26,596 nt of DNA, taken from contig CAKRIL010000036.1 in the NCBI GenBank assembly GCA_934343915.1, forward strand, positions 1 to 26,596, in the 5' to 3' direction. The translations under genes were made by a program, and so were the position numbers. Within the stretch, counting starts at the first letter, position 1; each line of letters starts with the position of its first letter. Origin of the DNA: an uncultured Lachnospiraceae bacterium (GTDB taxonomy: Bacteria; Bacillota; Clostridia; Lachnospirales; Lachnospiraceae). Below, one piece after another: positions 22,901 through 26,596 of this stretch. The notes beneath the pieces are model-generated. The model was not told the DNA's origin, ran no database searches, and worked only from the letters and a program-made list of their open reading frames with translations.

Positions 22901-23532
22901 TTCTCAGCCTGATGCTCAAGAGGTCCTACCTGCTTCTCTAATTCTGCAAGAATATCATTGACACGCACAAGATTCTGGCTCTCATCATCAAGCTTCTTCT
23001 GTGCTGCCGCCTTGCGGCGCTTGAACTTTACGATTCCTGCCGCCTCATCGAAGAGCTCTCTTCTCTCCTCAGGCTTACCGCTTAAGATTCTGTCAATCTG
23101 ACCCTGACCGATGATGGAATAGCCCTCTTTGCCGATACCCGTATCATAGAAAAGCTCATTGATATCCCTGAGTCTGCATGACGAACCATTCATGAGGTAC
23201 TCGCTCTCTCCCGAACGGAATACCTTTCTTGTGATAGTCACCTGGTCAAAATCAATCGGAAGTGCATGGTCGGAATTATCTATCGTGATTGCTACCGAAG
23301 CATAGCTGACCGGCTTACGAAGCTCCGTTCCCGCAAAGATGACATCCTCCATCTTGCCGCCTCGAAGCTGCTTGGCACTCTGCTCACCGAGAACCCATCT
23401 CACCGCATCACCTATATTGCTCTTACCGCTTCCGTTAGGGCCTACAATACCCGTAATACCATTATGAAACTCAAATACTAATCTGTTGGCAAAGGATTTA
23501 AAGCCCTGTACCTCTATGGATTTTAAATACAT
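19960..23532 (-). CDS. smc: Chromosome segregation protein SMC
   Basis: Structural maintenance of chromosomes ATPase of 1190 residues, the normal length. Order: N-terminal head with Walker A GPNGSGKS (31-38) and the Q-loop region, first coiled coil (about 165-505), hinge (about 510-670, including KGIIGVVADII and GRATFLPLSAI), second coiled coil, and C-terminal head with signature LSGGEKA (from 1090) and Walker B FCLLDE (1114-1119). It dimerises and works with ScpA/ScpB, not encoded here, to organise newly replicated DNA. It lies 15 bases downstream of rnc and directly before ftsY, as in most Firmicutes. Confidence 0.98.
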   Translation of the reverse strand: MYLKSIEVQGFKSFANRLVFEFHNGITGIVGPNGSGKSNIGDAVRWVLGEQSAKQLRGGKMEDVIFAGTELRKPVSYASVAITIDNSDHALPIDFDQVTITRKVFRSGESEYLMNGSSCRLRDINELFYDTGIGKEGYSIIGQGQIDRILSGKPEERRELFDEAAGIVKFKRRKAAAQKKLDDESQNLVRVNDILAELEKQVGPLEHQAEKAKEYLKFKEELKKNEVNLFLIESDEFKEELAKVNETFSIADAELKDAQAEFEKSGTEYEANEERLSSLNHTIEENSSIANQAEIDKNRLSSQIELLNEQIKSVLASDEQLNKRLDSIKERLLDSDEEKKRLISERFKLTDRLDEMKADCEEADRLVKSLNESIAELEGNVENGKDDVIDNLNERGQIKAKLQRNVTLLEQVNIRKSELTRKLINCKSEEDTQKQSLDSLKKQLENIRAEIASINESLSDREKKQLFVRDAINKYNNDINSLNRTVMGESSKLESLKNITERYDGYGNSIRKVMEQKERNKGIIGVVADIIKTKKQYETAIETALGGTIQNIVTDNEDTAKGLIAFLKQNKFGRATFLPLSAISGRDIKVDLSLANERGAIGFANQLVECDSEFAELARYLLGRILVVDNIDNALAIARRHNHSLRIVTLEGDMLSPGGSMSGGAFKNSSNLLGRRREIEELETSVADNEKKLKKLEDELAAARENLSGIRSEIEQLRTNLQDKQLEENTSSMNLDAAVKKQEELNRAYSNSKRESEEIEISVQQINAEIDACKIALSESEKLDKELTDRINADNAKIEQNKAELAARQAEAEKKHIELANFSQQDNFAEENIKRVLREIARLNDEADEIKDSLGSADDEIREKKENIAKIGETIAAAEAKIAEYAGITAKEREERDKVQEKQRELFTKREEISGRINTLDKECLRISSRIEKIETMRDDRIDYMWNEYELTLIRAAELRDESLDNSEALKKSIASLKSDIKKLGDVNVNAIEDYKEISERYIFLKTQHDDLITARDTLIKVIDELDTGMRTQFIEKFQEIKVEFDKVFKELFGGGRGTLELEEDVDILEAGIKIISQPPGKKLQNMMQLSGGEKALTAISLLFAIQNLKPSPFCLLDEIEAALDDSNVVRYAKYLHKLTKNTQFIVITHRRGTMAAADRLYGITMQEKGVSTLVSVDLIEDQLDDKKEE

Positions 23533-23547
23533 ATGTCTGTTCCTGTT

Positions 23548-24240
23548 CTATATTCTATTTCTCATCTTTAAAATGGCATTGTAAGCCGCAGACTGCTGTG
23601 CAGCCTTCTTGGTGTGGCCTTCACCATCACCGATTACTGTTCCGTCGCACTTAACAACTGCCGTAAAGTGCTTATCATGGTCAGGCCCGCTCTCACCGGT
23701 AATCTCATATTCCGGCTCAACGCCACTATCCTTTTGAAGAAGCTCCTGTAAAATCGTCTTGCTGTCATAGAACAGCTTCTTATTATCTATATCCTCAAGT
23801 ATGAATCGTCTGATATAGTTCTGGGCAGGTTCAAAGCCTCCGTCACGGTATATCGCACCGATAACAGCCTCCATCGCATCGGATGTGATGGAATCCCTGT
23901 TCCTTCCGCCTGTATGCTCCTCACCCTTGCTTAAAAGAATCCACTCGCCAAGCTTTATCTCACGGCTGCACAGTGCAAGTGTCGGCTCGCATACTATGCT
24001 TGCTCGAAGCTTAGTCAGTTCTCCTTCTGTCTTGTCAGGATATTTTTCAAAAAGATAGTCGCTCACGGTCACTTCAAGTACCGCATCACCCAAGAACTCC
24101 AGCCTCTCATTGCTCTGATTCTTAAGGCGCTTAATTTCGTTGCAATATGAGCTGTGTGTAAGTGCTCTTTCAAGAAGTCTCTTATTCTTAAACTCATATC
24201 CGATTATTTTCTCAAATTTCTCTAATTGTGCATCGGTCAT
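23548..24240 (-). CDS. rnc: Ribonuclease III
   Basis: Double-strand-specific endoribonuclease for rRNA and mRNA processing, 230 residues. The signature ERLEFLGDAV (45-54) supplies Glu49 and Asp52, and SDAMEAVIGAIY (120-131) supplies Asp121 and Glu124 for the two-metal site. A dsRNA-binding domain covers 160-230 (TILQELLQK, KKAAQQSAAYNAILKM). The start at 24240 has its own AAGGA site 5 bases upstream. A stronger GGAGG lies farther upstream in front of a different, overlapping ATG (see findings). A terminator separates the gene from acpP. Confidence 0.97.
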   Translation of the reverse strand: MTDAQLEKFEKIIGYEFKNKRLLERALTHSSYCNEIKRLKNQSNERLEFLGDAVLEVTVSDYLFEKYPDKTEGELTKLRASIVCEPTLALCSREIKLGEWILLSKGEEHTGGRNRDSITSDAMEAVIGAIYRDGGFEPAQNYIRRFILEDIDNKKLFYDSKTILQELLQKDSGVEPEYEITGESGPDHDKHFTAVVKCDGTVIGDGEGHTKKAAQQSAAYNAILKMRNRI

Positions 24241-24282
24241 AACTTTCCTTCATACACCTCCTGTAAAATGAACAGCACCTAC

Positions 24283-24320
24283 TAAGAAAAAGAGCCCACC
24301 TATGATGGGCTTTTTTCTTA
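24283..24320 (-). terminator. Terminator between acpP and rnc
   Basis: GCCCA (24294-24298) and TGGGC (24306-24310) pair around a 7-base loop; with one bulged base, flanking A- and T-runs extend the stem to about 16 pairs. On the minus strand the hairpin ends in TCTTTTTCTTA. It lies directly after acpP and about 40 bases before the rnc start. The flanking A-tract means it could also work on the other strand. Confidence 0.8.
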
Positions 24321-24335
24321 AAGATAATATATGTC

Positions 24336-24566
24336 TTAGTTAAGTGCGTTCTTTATCTGCTCAACGGCATCTGCTACAGTTGAAATGTTCTCAGCAGCGT
24401 CGTTAGGAATCTCAATATCGAACTCCTCTTCAATACCCATGATAATCTGGAACACATCAAGAGAATCTGCTCCAAGGTCATCAACGAATGTCTTATCCAT
24501 TGTGACTTCATCGGCATCAATGTTCAAAACCTCTGCTATAATTGACTGTAACTTTTCAAATTCCAT
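24336..24566 (-). CDS. acpP: Acyl carrier protein
   Basis: Acidic 76-residue carrier of fatty acyl chains. The phosphopantetheine attachment site is Ser35 in GADSLDVFQIIMGIEEEF. It lies 32 bases after plsX with a GGAAGGAAG site. Acyl-ACP is the substrate of PlsX, so the pairing makes functional sense. The fabD and fabG genes that sit between plsX and acpP in B. subtilis are absent here. The strong terminator just downstream probably gives acpP, usually an abundant product, a short and separate 3' end. Confidence 0.97.
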   Translation of the reverse strand: MEFEKLQSIIAEVLNIDADEVTMDKTFVDDLGADSLDVFQIIMGIEEEFDIEIPNDAAENISTVADAVEQIKNALN

Positions 24567-24598
24567 TTCTAAATACTTCCTTCCTTTTCTTAAAAAAT

Positions 24599-25621
24599 TT
24601 ACTGTTCGTCCGCCTGTTCTTTGGCTATGGACTCTTTGATTTTATCGTTAATTCCCTGCTCCTTGAATGTCATGCACTGAAGGATGGAATTACACACCTC
24701 TTTAGCCTTCGCATTGCCGTGTGTCTTAACCACAAGACCGTTAAGGCCAATCATCGGTGCTCCGCCGTACTCTGTCGCATCGAACTTTTTAAGTGTCTTC
24801 TTGAGTGCCGGCTTAACAAGCAATGCACCTATCTTGCTTCTAAGGCTGGTCATCATTCCTGCCTTAATCATGCCTATCAAAGTACTTCCCATACCCTCGT
24901 ACAGCTTGAGAATTACGTTGCCTACGAAAGCTTCTGTCACTACAACGTCTACATTGCCCTCCGGAATGTCTCTCGCCTCTACGCTTCCGACAAAGTTAAT
25001 CTCCCTGCACTCCTTAAGGAGAGGATATGTCTCCTTGACAAGCTGGTTGCCCTTCTCCTCCTCGGCTCCGATATTGACAATCGCAACCTTCGGATTCTTG
25101 ACACCAAGAACATATTCCATATATATAGAACCCATCTTGGCGAATTGAAGAAGATGTGCAGGTCTCGCATCCACGTTGGCTCCGCAGTCAACAAGAAGTG
25201 ATACACCCTTCTTGGTAGGGATAAGCGGTGCAAAAGGTGGTCTGTCAACGCCCTTGATTCTTCCCACAATGAGCTGACCGCCTACAAGAATAGCTCCTGA
25301 GCTTCCGGCAGATACGAACGCATCGGCCTCACCCTTCTTGACAAGATTAAGAGCAACAACTATTGACGAATCCTTCTTGCGGCGTATAGCCATAACAGGC
25401 GGTTCACCTGTCTCTATTACCTCAGAAGCATTCACTATCTGAACAGCCTCTTCTCTGTATGTATATTTCTTAAGTTCCTCAGAAATTACATTCTCCTGTC
25501 CGACAAGCTTAACCACTATATTCTCATTCTGTGAAACTGCATCAATAACACCCTTGACAATCTCTGCCGGAGCATTATCTCCGCCCATGGCATCTACGGC
25601 TACTATAACTTTTTCCTGCAT
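24599..25621 (-). CDS. plsX: Phosphate acyltransferase PlsX
   Basis: Converts acyl-ACP and phosphate to acyl-phosphate, the donor for PlsY in phospholipid synthesis; a peripheral membrane enzyme. Start set at 25621 (MQEKVIVAVDAMGGDNAPAE), giving 340 residues, because GGAG lies 7 bases upstream and the family begins with this segment. The frame is open 23 codons further, but that stretch carries the promoter. Family motifs include AVDAMGGDNAP, ASEVIETGEPPVMAIRRKKD, FVSAGSSGAILVG, LLVDCGANVDARPAHL, VVTEAFVGNVILK and YGGAPMIGLNG. Acp follows immediately. Confidence 0.97.
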   Translation of the reverse strand: MQEKVIVAVDAMGGDNAPAEIVKGVIDAVSQNENIVVKLVGQENVISEELKKYTYREEAVQIVNASEVIETGEPPVMAIRRKKDSSIVVALNLVKKGEADAFVSAGSSGAILVGGQLIVGRIKGVDRPPFAPLIPTKKGVSLLVDCGANVDARPAHLLQFAKMGSIYMEYVLGVKNPKVAIVNIGAEEEKGNQLVKETYPLLKECREINFVGSVEARDIPEGNVDVVVTEAFVGNVILKLYEGMGSTLIGMIKAGMMTSLRSKIGALLVKPALKKTLKKFDATEYGGAPMIGLNGLVVKTHGNAKAKEVCNSILQCMTFKEQGINDKIKESIAKEQADEQ

Positions 25622-25661
25622 AATTATTCTCCTCTTTTCAACTATGGCAACCACTTTATAC

Positions 25662-25690
25662 ATAATACAAGATTGTTTTTCAGAAATCAA
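25662..25690 (-). promoter_or_regulatory. Promoter for plsX-acpP
   Basis: On the minus strand TTGATT (25685-25690) and TATTAT (25662-25667) are separated by 17 bases, giving a leader of about 35 nt. I do not see a convincing FapR or FabT palindrome around it. The upstream sequence to 25779 is AT-rich and otherwise featureless. Confidence 0.6.
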
Positions 25691-25779
25691 TACCCGATAT
25701 ACAGCATTTTAATTTTTTTAGCCCTATTTTATAAACAAAATATATTGCACATGGCAGTCCTTTTCATAAGAGAAAAAAA

Positions 25780-25805
25780 GAAGGATACCATATTCGGTAT
25801 CCTTC
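25780..25805 (-). terminator. Rho-independent terminator after rpmF
   Basis: A perfect 10-bp stem GAAGGATACC/GGTATCCTTC with a 6-base loop is followed on the minus strand by seven T residues. It ends the yceD-rpmF transcript about 30 bases past the rpmF stop. Confidence 0.92.
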
Positions 25806-25833
25806 CTGTAAAATTCTTCTAATCTGCTCTCAA

Positions 25834-26016
25834 TTATTCAGCAACGGAGATAACTTCCTTCTTATTGTAAGAACCACAGTTCTTGCAAACTCTGTGAGGC
25901 ATCATTAACTCACCGCACTTGCTGCACTTTACTAAGTTAGGAGCGCTCATCTTCCAGTTCGCTCTTCTCTTATCTCTTCTAGCCTTAGAAGACTTATTCT
26001 TTGGACAAATTGACAT
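25834..26016 (-). CDS. rpmF: Ribosomal protein L32 (zinc-binding form)
   Basis: Large-subunit protein L32, 60 residues. The N-terminus SICPKNKSSKARRDKRRANW is typical. Four cysteines in two CxxC pairs (31/34 and 44/47; CSKCGELMMPHRVCKNCG) form a zinc site, so this is the zinc-dependent form; a zinc-free paralogue, if any, is outside the window. AAGGAGGTG lies upstream of the ATG. It follows yceD by 26 bases, the near-universal yceD-rpmF pairing. Confidence 0.97.
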   Translation of the reverse strand: MSICPKNKSSKARRDKRRANWKMSAPNLVKCSKCGELMMPHRVCKNCGSYNKKEVISVAE

Positions 26017-26042
26017 CTGTTACACCTCCTTACAAAGCAGTT

Positions 26043-26567
26043 CTATTGGTTAAACTGTTGAAATATATCGCGTATCTTGGACATTCTAGGATCTAAGACC
26101 TGTCTGTCACATTCACACGAGCCATGATTAAGATTCATGCCGCATACGTTACAGATTCCCTTGCAGTCTGTTTTACACAGAACCTTCATTGGAAAATTCT
26201 CTAAAATCTCACTATATACATACTTCTCGACATCAAATTCCGTACCGTTAATAAACGGCATGTCCTCCAATGTCTCGTCTGCATCAGGCGATTCTTCACC
26301 AAAGTTAAGCTCTCTGTTCGAATCAACCTTAATCTGCCAAGGAACATCTGTTAAGCACCTGTCACAGGGAATATTGAGTGTCACATCTATATGCGATTCC
26401 ACCTCTATCTTCTTCCCTCCGACATTAGTAAAGGCAAGAGTTACATCCTGCTTCTCTACAAACGCATATTCACCAAGCTTTGAGCAGAACCTGTCCGCTT
26501 CAATCGGTGCCGCAAGTCTCTTAACTTCTCCTTCGTGAGAAAGAACTCCGTACAAATCAATCAGCAT
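26043..26567 (-). CDS. yceD: YceD/DUF177 family protein
   Basis: A 174-residue DUF177 protein, almost always encoded before rpmF. The family is linked to 23S rRNA or large-subunit assembly (in plants, 23S rRNA accumulation), but no enzymatic role is established. Visible features are an N-terminal beta-rich half, a CDRC pair, an acidic middle (EESPDADETLEDM) and a cysteine-rich stretch near the C-terminus (CKTDCKGICNVCGMNLNHGS, then CEC) that could bind zinc. The ATG has an AGAGG site. The window ends 29 bases upstream, so its promoter cannot be seen. Confidence 0.93.
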   Translation of the reverse strand: MLIDLYGVLSHEGEVKRLAAPIEADRFCSKLGEYAFVEKQDVTLAFTNVGGKKIEVESHIDVTLNIPCDRCLTDVPWQIKVDSNRELNFGEESPDADETLEDMPFINGTEFDVEKYVYSEILENFPMKVLCKTDCKGICNVCGMNLNHGSCECDRQVLDPRMSKIRDIFQQFNQ

Positions 26568-26596
26568 AAAAACCTCTTCTTTTAATCACACGCAGA

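Noticed and set aside
25622..25690. N-terminal extension of plsX
   Set aside because: The extra 23 codons overlap a TTGATT-17-TATTAT promoter, and the family N-terminus begins at 25621 behind a GGAG site.
1..26596. CRISPR array, tRNA/rRNA genes, insertion sequences, prophage or toxin-antitoxin genes
   Set aside because: No regularly spaced repeats, transposase, integrase or RNA gene signatures were found on either strand. Gaps are all under 300 bases and are accounted for by promoters, leaders and terminators.

Overview
The window looks like a chromosomal segment from a low-to-mid GC Firmicute, most likely a Lachnospiraceae-type gut Clostridium. The reasons are strong AGGAGG ribosome binding sites, sigma-A-like promoters, protein sequences of clostridial character, a KtrAB-type potassium system, and a FucI-related isomerase beside xylulokinase and GH43. 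The genus cannot be fixed from the sequence alone. I see no tRNA, rRNA, insertion sequence, phage gene or CRISPR array.

The two ends carry a conserved housekeeping backbone, all on the minus strand. Read in the direction of transcription (right to left), the right end holds yceD-rpmF, plsX-acpP, rnc-smc-ftsY. The left end (4081 down to 1) holds ylxM-ffh-rpsP-khpA-rimM-trmD and then rplS. In Bacillus subtilis and many clostridia these two blocks are joined as ...smc-ftsY-ylxM-ffh-rpsP.... Here about 15 kb of metabolic genes lies between ftsY and ylxM. The backbone covers envelope lipid initiation (PlsX, ACP), RNA processing (RNase III), chromosome organisation (SMC), membrane protein targeting (FtsY, Ffh) and ribosome and tRNA maturation (S16, L19, L32, RimM, TrmD, KhpA).

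The central block, from right to left, holds a threonine ammonia-lyase, KtrB-KtrA potassium uptake, a cytoplasmic GH43 glycosidase, a FucI-fold sugar isomerase, xylulokinase, an ABC-F ATPase, a tRNA-dihydrouridine synthase and a purine permease, all on the minus strand. It also holds the only plus-strand genes of the window (4337-6198): a small nitroreductase, a 3-alpha-hydroxysteroid-dehydrogenase-like SDR, and a small NTF2-fold protein. GH43, isomerase and XylB make a plausible hemicellulose-derived pentose route that ends at xylulose 5-phosphate.

The most interesting item is the SDR/NTF2 pair. The SDR has the layout of the Comamonas 3-alpha-HSDH/carbonyl reductase subfamily. The 110-residue partner lines up without gaps against the N-terminus of bacterial ketosteroid isomerase as I remember it, keeping a Tyr and an Asp exactly 24 residues apart. 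This suggests a two-gene cassette acting on a steroid, bile acid or other alicyclic ketone. Other points of note are a separate rplS promoter with an L19-leader-like hairpin, a long hairpin just upstream of the SDR, and intra-operon terminators between the isomerase gene and xylB and between acpP and rnc.
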